Positions 1-11,903 of a stretch of DNA of 64,000 nt are shown in pieces. Origin of the DNA: Chlorops oryzae (taxonomy: Eukaryota; Arthropoda; Insecta; Diptera; Chloropidae); the NCBI GenBank assembly GCA_020466095.1, contig CM035807.1:97273848-97337847 (forward strand), written 5' to 3'. Each line of letters opens with the position of its first letter. The stretch's first letter is position 1. The notes beneath the pieces are model-generated. The model searched no databases. It saw nothing but the letters and a program-made list of their open reading frames with translations, and was not told the origin of the DNA. A program made the position numbers and the translations under genes.

Positions 1-1371
1 AGCGAAATCAAGCAATTAACCGATTGAGTCCTCAAATCGCATTTCGCGAGAATAAACCGAAATTAATCATATAGAATCTATCTAAAAAATACATTTAAAT
101 TCAAAAAAAAATATACTTATAAAAGACTAACATCCACAGTGCAATCTCATTACTAAGCATAATGAAAAATTTTGGAAAATTTATTATGTATGTCCTCTTA
201 TCTTCAAACACTATCGCACCTCATTCGACCATATTCACGTCATCTGTTTAGTAAATCAAATGAACACTTTTATCAGATCCTTCCCAAAATCCTGAATCAT
301 AATTCATTCTCGCTTTCATTTTCATTTTCATTTTGCGCTTTTATCATTTTAATTTTCATTGACTTTATCTGTTTAATCCGCCTCGAATTGTAGTGCAGAC
401 ACGTCGCGAACTATCAACGCCAAATACTCGCCGCAAAATAATTTCAAATTCCCACACCCCGCGCGTCTGTGGGGATTTTCGACGAATCGGGACCGTTTGC
501 TGAAGTGTCATACGTTGCGCCGCCAATCATCCAAATCCATATGCGCCAAAAATGGGATAATGACACGTCACTCAGCGTTACTAATTACGGCAATAATGCG
601 ATTCACACCAGACGGATGAAGCATGTGAATTTCGGGTCTTATCGTCACACGTTCAGGTAACTTGCAAAGGTATTTTAGGTGGTGCGGCTTGGGTGTGAGT
701 ATGATCAATATGTTGCGATTTCAATGTGAACCACAGTTCAAATGAGTTTAAAGGCAATTCGCCGGTATGTGTTTACGCACATCACATGCTTTACCTAGGA
801 ATGCGTTTATCCTGTTATGCCAGTTCAGGTGGCAACATACGCATACACGCATGTACTTTTGTTTGTACGTATGATTTCCTGCAGGATAATTCAGTCAAAT
901 AGGAAAAAATTGATAAAAAATTTTTTGGGACTATATTTCTATAATCCAATCTTTTTGTAAATAATTTTAAAAATAAATTACTTAAGATAGGTGATAGTTA
1001 CAGGTTCATTTTCTTGGAGAATTTTACAATGTTTCCTCTATTAGGAACTACAGGATGGTTGCTGTGAAAAATTTCTTTTTTCCATACTTTCAGCAGACGC
1101 AAAAGAGTCAATGGGATCAGTGAGGTAGCGAAACAATTCAGCGCCCGGGCAGCAATGGAGGCACAAGGGAGGACTTTTCAGTCGATTAAATATTGCCGTT
1201 TTGAATATGCCCGATTGGCATTCCTTAATAATCAACTTCATTATATTGTTTGTTCGTCCTAGTATTTCTCTTAAAAATATCCACACTGGTTTAATATCGC
1301 CTATTGCCTATTAAAAAGAGGCGCACGAAAGGGATTATAAAAATTTAATCCTCTTTTAGCTGAGAGTCTTA
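1..1371. other. Upstream non-coding DNA, no gene seen
   Basis: AT-rich sequence with only short open frames, none with recognisable composition or motifs. A short TTTTCA tandem lies near 313-336. I see no promoter, RNA gene or splice-bounded exon that I could defend. Confidence 0.6.
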
Positions 1372-1537
1372 GGGGCTGCCCATTAATTTCGTAAGATGTT
1401 TTATTACTGTTTCCACGTTCGCGTCTTAAGTCTTTGCGCATACAGTTCTGTTATAAAAAACGTGAGAGATAGAGCACAACTTAAGACGCGAACGTGAAAG
1501 CAGCAATGAAAAATCGTACAAAATAATGGACAGCTCC
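1372..1537. mobile_element. Miniature inverted-repeat element (GGGGCTGCCC termini)
   Basis: The left end begins GGGGCTGCCCATTAATTT. The reverse complement of the right end begins GGAGCTGTCCATTATTTT, and the two arms continue to match, with mismatches, into a shared block CACGTTCGCGTCTTAAGT. The element is about 166 bp. The flanking triplets are TTA on the left and TTG on the right, which is an imperfect 3-bp target duplication. There is no coding capacity. Termini starting GGG with a TWA-type duplication point to a PIF/Harbinger-like MITE, but the duplication is not exact. Confidence 0.6.
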
Positions 1538-2020
1538 TTGCATGAGAAAAGATTTCTTTCATTCTAAAGGGAGCTATCATATCTATGTTGTCGGATTCAT
1601 AATCTCCAAAATGGACTACAACAAATTATTTGGTTCTGAATGGGTTAAATGATTCGAAGTAAGCTTCAAAACTATGTCCAATAAATAATTTTTTTCCTAC
1701 CAAGTCAGTTTTCCTAAACGTTGGAAGCATCTGGCAACACCAGAACGAATTAGAAACTTATGTATTTCTGCAGAAATTGCGTTTCCTATTTCATTTATAT
1801 CGAACGCCGTCTTTTCTTTTTAATTATGCCGATTTTTTTATTTTTTATTACAGCTTCCAATTTACAAAGTCAAAAACTTAAATGAAGTTGTTTATTTTTG
1901 TTTTGTTTCAAAATGGACAGTTGAGAGAAACCGCATTACATTTGTTATTGTTTTTTCGATTCCTTTGTTCTTCACTTTCTCACTGTGAGAGCTTCGCTCG
2001 TGACATTAGTAAGTGCATGT
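1538..2020. other. Non-coding DNA upstream of the candidate promoter
   Basis: AT-rich sequence with no gene. A short palindrome, CTCACTGTGAG, lies at 1979-1989, just before the initiator, and could belong to the promoter. No TATA box is seen at the expected distance from the initiator. Confidence 0.5.
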
Positions 2021-2055
2021 TCAGTTGTTCGGCGGCGCGGCAATTAAAACACGTG
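2021..2055 (+). promoter_or_regulatory. Candidate TATA-less core promoter (Inr)
   Basis: TCAGTT at 2021-2026 matches the insect initiator TCAGTY, with the predicted +1 A at 2023. ACACGTG at 2049-2055 resembles the AGACGTG form of the downstream promoter element, but it sits one base too close and has one mismatch, so it may be only a CACGTG E-box. No TATA box precedes it. The support is the initiator together with the exon-like sequence that follows. Chance initiators are common in 64 kb, so confidence is modest. Confidence 0.4.
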
Positions 2056-2247
2056 TTCTTGTGATATTTTAACGAAAACTGCTTGAAATTAGTACGGAAA
2101 TTGTTTAAAATGTGATAATTTATTGTTTTACGAGCGAAGAAAGTTATAAGTTAGTTGATTTTGTTGAAATTTGGCGCGATAAACTTTATATTTAACAAAT
2201 TGTGAGCAAATAAATTAGAAGCAACGGAATGTATGACTGAAATCAAG
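2023..2247 (+). other. Candidate first exon of a long gene (leader plus MTEIK start)
   Basis: The stretch from the predicted start site to 2247 ends in AAG followed by GTAAGA, a strong fly 5' splice site. An ATG at 2233 gives five codons (MTEIK) and reaches the donor in phase 0. The leader has an ATG directly followed by TGA (2110-2115) and a second short uORF from an ATG at 2229 (three codons, then stop) that overlaps the possible main start. The 2233 ATG has T at -3, a poor fly start context, so the exon may be wholly untranslated. No downstream exon in this window can be joined to it, so gene identity is unknown. A first exon followed by a very long intron is common in fly developmental genes, but that is an analogy only. 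Confidence 0.4.
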
Positions 2248-4143
2248 GTAAGAATTCAAGTACACACATACATACACATATAACTATTTTATGTTGATTG
2301 AGAGCGCCTTTGTCCGCATTTTAGTGGCGTGATTTGTTTTTATGGCAAAGAGTTTAAGACAAAGAGAAATACAAGAGTATGAAGCTGCTGCACACAAAGC
2401 ACTATTTTTATGTGTTCTGATATTTTTGTTGGGTTTCTATAAGAATTTGCATATGTAGGTATAAGATGCTGTTGATTGAGAATGCCAATGAATCAGTTTA
2501 TTGTAAACTTTTGCTGTGGAATTCCAGATAGCAAGGGTCAAGTAAAATAGTGCTCTTTTTTAAAGGAAAGTCCATTTGAATACTTATTGGTATATAAGCT
2601 TGGTATTGCCTTCTCTTTGTTGTTCATACACTGCGACCTTTTAAAACAGCAAATTCACCCAGGTCACGCTCTGCTCCTGAGTACACGTTAAAGTGAAGGA
2701 CTATGCGAAAAAAAAAAATTACATACGAATCCATAAGTTTCAAATTGAAGTTTCATTGCTTATGAAAGCGCTTCATAAAGTATTCTTGCAATGTGTTGAA
2801 ATGATTGTTTAGAAATTTTACTTAAACCCAATCATCCAATTCATAAAATTTGGATTATTTACAAAAACAGCGGAACTTCAAGTGCCATCGAATTTCCAAA
2901 CAAAAATGCAGTTTCCTATCAATTTTCAGCAAAGAAAAATTCCTTCTGATTTGTTACGAAATTTATTTCGAAAAAAAAAGAAAAAGAAAGTAAAGTTATA
3001 CTCAAATCTTGAAGGCGGTTTTTTTTAAATGATTGCCGCCCTCATCAATGTCAATGAGATGTTGAAGCAACATCATCAACACTTCAACAAGCGGCTGTAA
3101 AATTATTCCTCTAATAAGAAATTCGATATTTTTTTCGGGCGATATGAAAATATGTTCAATTCGACGTTGCACAGGGTATGTTAGGAGAAAGTGTGAGAAA
3201 AGAAATGCGAAGACGTGCGGCCGAAATAAGTGTAGGTACTGTTGTTTTTATTTTAATATATTTTTAAGTGTGCTATAAAATATTTTTGGAATATTTTTGT
3301 TTTCCAAACGATAAAAAAATTATTGTAAATATTGTTTAAGAGAATTTTTATTTTAATTTTTTTTTTTTTTTTTGGAATGTGTCGAGTCATGAAATCGTCT
3401 CAATTGGGTCGCTGTCGCGGCTGGATTTGATGGACGTTGCTTTTATAAAAGTGATTTTCTTATTATTTTAACACAAAAGGAAAACTTTCATTTGAAGATT
3501 TAAGTAGCACGAATGTTTAACTAAAATTGTTTGATGTCATATTTCCAAAGAATTGGAGTCAAAAGTGACATTGATTTGACACTTGGAAGGAAATGTGTCA
3601 CAAGGAATTGTTTACTTTAGTTTTTAATATGATGGATTGCAATATTTGTTTTGTAATATCGTTTTTTATTGAGTGAAAAAGCGGCAAACAAATAATTACA
3701 TTGCTTAAAAATCACAATAGAATTTGACAATAGTTCAGAAAAGTCTGACAACTTTGCATGTTCAGTCAAGTCAGGGAATTTTTCAAGTTATCTACTCTAT
3801 CCCCTCGTGTCCTTTTCTTTTCACTCCAAAGATTGATTGTCAATTTTAAAAGTAACATTTTCGTTATTTTTCGTTAACACGAAACATTTAAATATTTTAT
3901 TTAAGAAACGAAAATATGTTGTTATTAAAGAACATTGAAACTGTGTAACTGTTAACTTTGACTGGAACTGTCAAATGTCTATTTTGACAGCTGTTACCGT
4001 TTCCATTTCCATTTCGGTTTGGCTTACATGCCCCGTTAATGTTCATAGCTGACGCACTCCTCTGTCCTGAGTTCCTTTATGAAAATTTGCGGTTTTGCTC
4101 ATCTCCCTCCGTCTAGTTTTGTGAACGAATGGAATGAATGGAA
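2248..4143. other. Probable intron, no gene seen
   Basis: AT-rich sequence with homopolymer runs of A and T. A bulged hairpin at 3966-3995 pairs AACTGTCAAA with TTTTGACAGCTGTT, and several further TTGACA-like words lie between 3560 and 3990. No coding frame looks genuine. Confidence 0.5.
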
Positions 4144-4172
4144 ACGAACGAACGAACGAACGAACGAACGAA
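4144..4172. repeat. GAAC/CGAA tetranucleotide microsatellite
   Basis: Seven uninterrupted ACGA-type units. The open frame that crosses it owes its first residues (Thr-Asn-Glu-Arg repeats) to the microsatellite and is not taken as a gene. Confidence 0.9.
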
Positions 4173-4839
4173 TGGAGGAAGGAATGACGGTTTGCCTCGA
4201 CTCAGACTCCCAGACTTTTGCTACTGTTTTAATTTGTGGTTAAAAATATTTTCAAAAAGTCTGTTTAAATTTCCTTCGTCTCGTTCCTTTTTTCCTCGTC
4301 GTCTTTTTGTTCTTCATTCAACCCCTAATTACGCCAAAATATCGGCAACATACGCTACAGCCGAGTGCTACAGAGTCATCGCGCATTTAGTTAACTTGTA
4401 AAAAGAGCAATAAAGATTATTAAAATGTAATTAGACTTAATTCCTTGACAAGTCGGGTTGAAAAAAAGTTTCGTTAACGAGCACAGTCGGTTGGTGATAG
4501 TCTCGGATGATTGGGGTTAACTTGAATCCGTTGTTGTTGTCGTCCCTACGGTCACTCTCACTCTCCATCTCAGGCTTTATCTGTTGCTATCGTTTGGACT
4601 CATCATTGTTTTCGATTTTTCGTTGCATGACAGATGAGCACGAATTAATTTCGTTAAAAATTTGGCAATCAATTTTGAGGGAAGCTTTTGAAAGGGGTTA
4701 AATGTTTAGCATCGTCATCAATAACATTTACATAGACGGGAAAATGCTTTGGGACTTTTTTAATGTGTTATTTTACCTTTTTAGGAGATATGAGTTTGCT
4801 GTTAGTTCGAATTGGAACTTGTTCTGCCCTAACATATAA

Positions 4840-4882
4840 ATTATATATATTATATGATAATATATGTACATATATATTATAT
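4840..4882. repeat. TA-rich low-complexity tract
   Basis: Imperfect run of TATATA words with short interruptions, just upstream of the long purine tract. Confidence 0.7.
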
Positions 4883-4995
4883 TTCGAGAGAGTTTTTACA
4901 TTCATTTCTAGCGAAAAAGTGAAATCTAAGAGATATTTTTCCCTTTCATAAATGGAGGCCATTAGAGCCTAAATGCACAGAAAGAGACAAATATT

Positions 4996-5118
4996 GAAAG
5001 AGAGAGAGAGCGAGGAAGAAAGAGAAAGAGAGGATGAGAGAGAGAGAGGAGAGAGGAGAGAGAGAGAGAGAGAGGAATAGAGAGAGAGAGAAGGAATAGA
5101 GAGAGAGAGAGAAGAGGA

Positions 5119-5154
<36 letters not shown>

Positions 5155-5550
5155 ATAGAGAGAGGAGATAGAGAGAGAGAGAGAGAGAGAAAGAAGAGAG
5201 AGAGAGAGAAAGAGAGAAGAGAGAGAGAGGAAGAGAGAGAGAGAGAATAGAAGAGAGAGAGAAGAAGATAGAGAGAAGAGAGAGAGATAGAGAGAGAGAA
5301 ATAGAAGATAGAAGATAGAATAGAGAGAAGAGATAGAGAGAGAGATAGATAGAAGATAGAGAGAGAAATAGAGAGAAAGAGAGAGAGAAGATAAAGAGCG
5401 AGAAATAAAGAGAGAGAAATAGAGTGAGAAGAAAAGAGAGAAAAGGAGAAAAATAGAAAAATAAGATTAAAAGAGAGAAATATAGAGAGGAATAAGGAGA
5501 GAGAAGGAAAGCAAAAAAAAGAAGAGCAAAATAGTGATAAGGAGAGAAAA
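4996..5550 (+). repeat. 0.55-kb polypurine GA tract
   Basis: Nearly pure A and G on the + strand, mostly (GA)n broken by GAA, GGA and ATA, with only a few C and scattered T. Two overlapping minus-strand frames of 224 and 231 codons cross it, but they are almost entirely Ser, Leu, Phe and Tyr because CT repeats read that way, and are not genes. Dense GAGAG words could bind GAGA factor, and a long purine strand can form triplex DNA. Both are inferences from known properties of such tracts. Confidence 0.95.
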
Positions 5551-8058
5551 TTTCCTCTGGACCCGAACTCAAGAGGCCTATAAAACCTGGTGAATTCTTT
5601 TCCAAGCATGCTGGTGACAATTAATAAGGTCTTCCTTTTGAGAAATGCCAATGCCATTATTTTATCTGCATAAAATATTTTTCAGGGTACCTAGAATTGC
5701 TACAGAATTTAATTGAATTTAGTTTAAGGCGATTCCGAAAAGCGGGTCTTGTCAAGGTAACAGCTCAACTAAAGCTTAGCTTGAACGATGGAACTTTGTG
5801 AAACTAGCGTCCATAATTGAAATGTTGTATTGAAAACTTTTTAACAGCTACTACTACTTTGAACTAGAGATAGGCTCCACTGGATGACGAACTTTATTTC
5901 CTTATTTGAATATTACTAATCTTCTTGTTAAAACTAAAATCTGAATTTGAGAAAATCAACCAATTATTTTATTTCCGCCGATATGTCGCCAATACAAATG
6001 AGGAAGATTGAAACCATTCCTCCACATTGTACAAATTGAATAAACGATTAACAACATTCAAAAGGAGTCGCTTGTTTTCGAGTTTCTTTTGCTAGGCCCG
6101 GGACCGCACGAAGCCCGCATGAACCTAAGATTTGAGGTCTGAGTTGGGCGTCGGAAAAAAAAGAAAAACACGACCCGCGCGAATCTCAAATTCGAACAAT
6201 CTTTCCTCTTACTGGGAACGCTCTGAGAAGCCATCGACTTACGTTATTAAAAAAAAAAGTTGTCTTCTCTGAACCTTTGATTCCATTACCACGTACTTTC
6301 AAAGTTATAAACTCACCTTTTCCATAAATTTTATTAAAAAATAAAAAAAATAACGAATAAATTTCCTCCCCAAAATCGAGGAATTCAATCGAAAAATGTT
6401 TTCCCATAGACCAAGCCCACATACGAGTGCGAATAATTGCACTTGTAAAATAAATCTTCCGAAGAATTACATGTGCGTGTCAATAAATCCATTGGGATTA
6501 GCTGTATGTGTGCATGGATAATTGGTGTCCTTATGCAGGATGACTATAAAAATGACAAATCAATAATGTGCCATTGCACTTGATATTTTACGTAACAAAA
6601 TGATCGTTATTTCTGAGGGTGGATTTCGGGTGCGATTATTGATGACTGCGTTGCACTGCTTAATTGAATTGATTTGTAGAGAACGGAATTGCTCAATCGC
6701 ATCTCAATGACACCAATAACAAGTGCATACAAGTCGGAATCGTTGGTTAGGGTCATATGTGTGGCAACCGCGATAAATGAATCTTATGAGGATGTGGAAA
6801 CTGTGTTGAGTGGCGAACATTTTCAGTTTTGTGGGAAAAATATTCGTCCTAAGTATGAATGAAAAGTGATAATTTTTTTTTTTTGATACTTGATAAGGTG
6901 TTCTTGAGGATATTTTCGATTGCATGTGTTCAAATATGGCGTGGGAAAGCAATTTCTAAATTGAATGAAGAAAATTATTGCAAATCATCACTTTTTTGCA
7001 AATGATAATTCAAGTGTGTGATCAACTTTTTGTATTGAGATTTTTTAAGCTATAAAAAATTTTCAAAACGACTCGAGGTGTCTACCTACTTGATATTTTC
7101 ATTACAAAAAAAAAAAAAAAAAATTCCTTGTTGAACAGATGAGGCTCCATGGAAGAACAAAGTTACGTTGCCAAATTTTTTTTTTTTTGTTTTGACTACA
7201 AGCTTTTCAGCTCTTCCCTATAAGTAATACCCCATTTGAGCTGCTGTGGTTGTGTGTTATTCTTTTGGCCATTACTTTCAAACAAAAGGATACATTACCT
7301 GGCTGCAAAACATTTCCACGCTTACGACCAGGCACCCAAAAAATAAACAGTAAGCCTTCCTCATACATGTGCTTTGTTTGGCTTCATTTGACCCCCAGTC
7401 AAGCACAGTTCAAATTGATTATTCTGACAGGATGAATTCTAATGAAGATTTACTTTTCACAATTTTACGAGGAAAATTTTTTTTTTTTTGGTTGCATGCT
7501 TTATGTGCGACTATTGTATCACAAGAGTACATGAGGGTTAAGCTTTTGTCCCATGTTATTGGAATCATTTCAAATTTAACATGCAACCAACAACATGAAT
7601 GGCAGCAACAAACACCAACAAACGACTCTTTGGGCATTCATCGAAAAAAAAAAAACCAAACCAAAGCGATGAGAAGGACGGAGAAGCGAAGAGAAGTGAA
7701 GAGAACGCAATAAAACAACAAGCCATTATAATTGTTGTTACCAGCAGAGGAATTTTGCCCATTCTAAGACTCCATCAGGATGAGTTGTCCCACAACAAGC
7801 CAGCGAGCATATTGGACTTTATAGAGCACATGTTAGTTCAGTAGTAGCGGCAGCAGCAGCAGCGTGTCATGCAACAACATGTGCAACATACATAAACTTC
7901 GATTTGTTGCATGTTTGTAGATTTATGTTTGGCAATTGCGAATATAAATTTCGAAACGAAACGACGAATGGACGAATTCTAAAACGTTTTTGTGCGGACA
8001 ATTTCTATGCGCCAAAAACTACAATGAATTGTTAGTCCTTGTGAGGCTTTGTTGTTTT
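5551..8058. other. Non-coding stretch, probably intron
   Basis: No gene seen. It holds a GC-richer patch at 6095-6195 with two imperfect copies of a CCCGCATGAACCT-like word, poly(A)/poly(T) runs near 6870, 7107, 7180 and 7645, and a short CAG run at 7850-7862. Confidence 0.5.
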
Positions 8059-8059
8059 T

Positions 8060-8092
8060 GTGCTGCTGCTGCTGGTGCTGGTGCTGCTGCTG
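8060..8092. repeat. GCT/GGT trinucleotide microsatellite
   Basis: About ten triplets of TGC with TGG interruptions. No reading frame around it looks coding, so it is not taken as a polyglutamine or polyleucine exon. Confidence 0.85.
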
Positions 8093-8251
8093 TAAAGAGT
8101 TTGAAGTAATGTTTTTCAATTAGACTTTTGTACTGTTGGCCATTTGCGATTCTTCTAAATTGCTTCACTGCGCAATTATTTCAATTTGAATGGCCACAAC
8201 AGCGGCAACAGCTACACCGACCCGACCCGAGGAGAGCAGAGCGGAGCGGCT

Positions 8252-8278
8252 TGCAATTGCCATTGCCATTGCCATTGA
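8252..8278. repeat. GCCATT hexanucleotide repeat
   Basis: Four consecutive near-perfect units of GCCATT, preceded by a GAGCGGAGCGG patch. Confidence 0.85.
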
Positions 8279-9942
8279 ATAAACGAATGACCCGGTCGGT
8301 CTAACACGTCCCGCATACATCCGCAATTCGTTTAGTGCGACTGGATACGAATATTTTACATTTTCGAAATTCCTAGTGTTTCCACTATTTAACCAAACGA
8401 CGATTATGTGCTATTGGAACCGGATATTTGTAACTCGAAAACTCGTCGTGGCCATTTCAAGTCGTTGCCTCATAAATCAATTGTTGTCTTTTAATCCGTT
8501 TTAATTGCTTTGCAATGTGTGCATGTATGTTAGTATGCGTGTGTGTGGGTGTGGTGTGTATGGGTGAGTCTAGAGTGCATCCCTTCATGCACCATGGGCC
8601 ATGGCCATTATAACTGTTGTTATGTCCAGTGAAGAGGATTTACTTAGCAATTCCGGATGCTGTTGGCAGGATAAATGCCGCACGAACACTTTCAACCGAA
8701 CATCGATCCAACGATTTCGTAGTCTAATGCACATGTGTAAATGGCTTGTTGTTTTGTTGTTGTTTAAGCAATAGTTTAATTGTATGTATGTAGCTCAATG
8801 CTAAAATTCCTCAAAAAAAAAAAAAAATGAAAAAAACAAGGCCAAAAATTGTAGCATACTTTCGTGCACGATGCTGTGCGAGTATGTTGCATTTTGTTCC
8901 GTTTTAATTGCTCCGCTGCAGCCATTTTTGTACTTTACGAGACAACAATGCTCGACGCATATTTTATCCATTTATGGCTATAAACGGGAAATGGATACAC
9001 TTGATGTTGCTGTAGTAATGTCTCCACACACCCACATGTGTGGTATACCTACAATACATGCGACTCGTATGATAGCTCACAATTCAGCCGGCTTGCATTT
9101 GAATTCAATTGTGTAGCATACTTTTGGGGGCGCATTGAATGAAATGCTCTTATGGCGTTGGTTCGACAACGTTCTTTTTTGCCCGATTGTTGCGATTAAG
9201 TTCTTTTGGGGTTTTCGGTAAGCAATAAAAGACAAATGGCTACCGCATTCGTAAGCTTCGTGGTTTATTGTTTTCCTTACATGCGGGACAGCAGCAAGCA
9301 CACATGCTTGAATGGATTGGGAAACTCACTCTCGAGGTGCTTATTTATTCAATGACACAAAGAGTTGTGAGGGAGCTTTCGTGTTTTTTTTTTTTTTTTT
9401 GAATGGCATAAGGTGTCTGCTAAGGGATTATGTTAAAGATAAGTTTTTGAAATTAAACAAATCGACAATTTGTTTATTTAATAATGAATTTTTGATCGTG
9501 CGGATATTGCCTTAATCGGTAGGGAGGTACACTTACGTACCTACATTTCATTTACTTAGTTTATAATTAAAAACTAGACATCTCTTTGCAGAGCACCCAC
9601 GATATTTCAGCAAATTTTCCACGTCTGTAGTCACATTAGTATGTTGTGTTCCTATAGAGGCCTGAGGAAAATCCAACTCGTTCACTCATTTAACACTTGT
9701 CATTGAGATGTCATCTTGAGAAAGGCGTGCGCCCACATTTCCAACCGCTTATCCTGCTTAAAATTGAATGCGAATTCATTACCTTTAAGAAAGCCTCATG
9801 TGCTCATGCGCATAAGTCACAAATTTATGACATTTTGATTTGCGTGAAATTCCTCTTGGGCACGCATTCGTTGAAGCGGCTTTAGTGCTCCTTTCGTCAT
9901 CTCATGTACACCTTACACCTTCCTACCTAGATCGAGATTCCC
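8279..9942. other. Non-coding stretch
   Basis: No gene seen. A GT-rich imperfect tract lies at 8518-8570 and an A run at 8813-8827. The remaining open frames are short and unsupported. Confidence 0.5.
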
Positions 9943-9971
9943 CTCTCGCTCTCGCTCTCGCTCTCACTCTC
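9943..9971. repeat. CTCTCG/CTCGCT short tandem repeat
   Basis: Imperfect hexanucleotide run of CTCTCG units ending in CTCACTCTC. Confidence 0.8.
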
Positions 9972-10599
9972 ATCGTCTTTCTCTCTGATTGTTGGCTTGT
10001 TTGTTGCTTGTCCCGTGCCTGTGTCATATTACACAAGCATTTTAGCTTTTCGACTTATTTAGTTGTGGCCTCTCGCCAAACAGAGAGAGAAAAAAAAGGA
10101 AGGAAATTTGCAGCCTGGCAGCATGAACGCATGCACAGCCCACCTATGAGTATTCGTGATCCCGTGTGCAGTATCATTTTTGCTCATAGATCCATTTGAT
10201 ATTTGCTGGCAGCCCAACCGCTCTGCTAATGCTGTTCCTACTGCCCTCGAACCACCAGCTAAATTCAGCCAGGGAAGGCACGCATGCGCGCCCAAGCCAA
10301 TTGCATTGTCGTGACGACGTCGAATGGCGCTCCTGGATTCTTGTGCGAGTTCCTTTTTTTTGACATTTTTATGAGCCTATCGCGCATATTTTAAATTTCG
10401 TCTTTCTGTATTTTGTTGTTGTATTTTTTTTTTCTTGCGTCTCGCTTCGTTTGGTTGCGAAGATTTAATGAAATTCCGCATAAAAAGGCGCCCACAATCG
10501 GGCAGCAGCAGGAGCAATCGTACACACCACAGCAAAAAAAAAAAAAAAAAATAGTTTGAAAAAGATGAAAAAAATGAAATTGAATATAATCTCGAAGCG

Positions 10600-11012
10600 G
10601 TGAAGCGTTGATGGCCGCAGGCGCCTACTTGTTTGAAAATCATGCGAGACGCGCGCGTTTTTCGTCGTGCGAATATTATTTATTTGCTCGTTCACAATCA
10701 CAGTCCGCTGCAGCGATATTTATCGCACTTCAAATCGAAAGATTTAGGCTGCCTCGACGCCTCATTCATGACGCTTGTATGCTCTTGCGCTCGCACTTAC
10801 ATGGCGGCCACCATGTTGGGCCGTGTGCGCCCGCGCCCGTGCCTGATAGCCTTGCCAATGCACTGTACATTGCAGCACGCTGCAGACTCTGCCGAAGACG
10901 GACCGCAGCAGTTGCGTGTTCTGCACTAAATTCGCTGCGTTTCGCATCGCTCGGCTGCTTGTCATCTCCCGTCGTTCGTTCGATGAGCGCAGCTCGTAAA
11001 TTGCATGGAAAT
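10600..11012. other. GC- and CpG-rich island, function unknown
   Basis: This 0.4-kb block is clearly more GC-rich than its AT-rich surroundings and dense in CG and GCAGC words. Open frames run through both strands (150 codons on +, 91 on -), as expected when stop codons are rare in GC-rich DNA. They are Arg/Ala/Cys-rich with no domain and overlap each other. It could be an enhancer, an alternative promoter or an untranslated exon, and the sequence alone does not choose. Confidence 0.4.
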
Positions 11013-11419
11013 CCGTTTGTGGCCTTTGTTTGTACAATGATATTTCAACTGAATTATTGAATAATAAAACGATTTATGGCGATTTATATTCGCAGAACGT
11101 CAAAATATGCATGAAAACGCGTTAATTTTTAGAGCCACAATAAAATTATATCTACACATGTCCATGGACAGGAATTTCAAAATTGAATAAAAAAAAAAAT
11201 TGAAATAAAAAAACAAGATTAAGTAAACAAAAGCGACGCAAGTGTTATTGCTGGTGTCATTTGGAACACCTTTTAGACTGACTTTCGTTGCTTGTCATAT
11301 TTATGTATGAGTTCTCTGGAATGGTCTCCAAATGTACCCTTAAGGCTCTCAAGTATTTCTTTCCAAAGCACCATTGTGATTAGATACGGAATATAGGACA
11401 TATTCACATTTAGGGTCGC

Positions 11420-11622
11420 AGTCTTCAACTGGGCTTAAGAACTTCGAAAGTTTAAATTTACGAATATATACCTTCAGTCTTCATGCCAGTTTATCCTTTG
11501 CTTTGCTTTAAATTTTTCAAAAATTTTCATAAGTATAAAAATAATAAACCTGGTTCAAATTCTCCCGAAGACTATCATTTGAAAGTTGAAACCTTCAAAA
11601 AGTTTAAACCGGGTTGAAGACT
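11420..11622. mobile_element. Short inverted-repeat element (AGTCTTCAAC termini)
   Basis: The left end AGTCTTCAACTGGGCTTAA is mirrored at the right end, whose reverse complement reads AGTCTTCAACCCGGTTTAA. The element is about 203 bp with no coding sequence. Its right end abuts the next element. No clear target duplication is seen, so the superfamily is open. Confidence 0.5.
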
Positions 11623-11624
11623 AT

Positions 11625-11846
11625 CAGGGGTATCGCAGAATCCGATAGCTGTCGGAATCGGAACTAAAACCGATCGAAATTTCATACAGAATTCACAATT
11701 TTGTTGTTTTTGGTTTTGAATCGGAACTATTATCGGTTCTTTATGGCACAGAACCCCATTTTATCTGGCTGTCTATGAAATATATATGAAAATTCAGTTG
11801 ACTAAAATTGCAATTCCGACAGCTATCGGATTCTTTGACACCCCTG
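11625..11846. mobile_element. 222-bp MITE with TAT target duplication
   Basis: The termini begin CAGGGGTATCG on the left and CAGGGGTGTCA on the right (reverse complement). Both continue into the shared block ATCCGATAGCTGTCGGAA, giving inverted repeats of about 35 bp. TAT flanks both ends (11622-11624 and 11847-11849). It is non-coding. A 3-bp duplication would fit PIF/Harbinger or CACTA relatives, but three bases can match by chance. Confidence 0.7.
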
Positions 11847-11903
11847 TATAAGCCTTAAAGTTAGAGAATTTTGGCATGAGTTTTTAAAAATATAAAACAA
11901 AAA

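Noticed and set aside
4946..5657. Two overlapping minus-strand frames of 224 and 231 codons, Ser/Leu-rich
   Set aside because: They are the CT-repeat reading of the GA tract. Composition is set by the dinucleotide repeat, and both frames are open at once.
10608..11060. 150-codon + strand frame
   Set aside because: GC-rich DNA with few stops. Other frames on both strands are also open, the residues are Arg/Ala/Cys-rich, and no domain is present.
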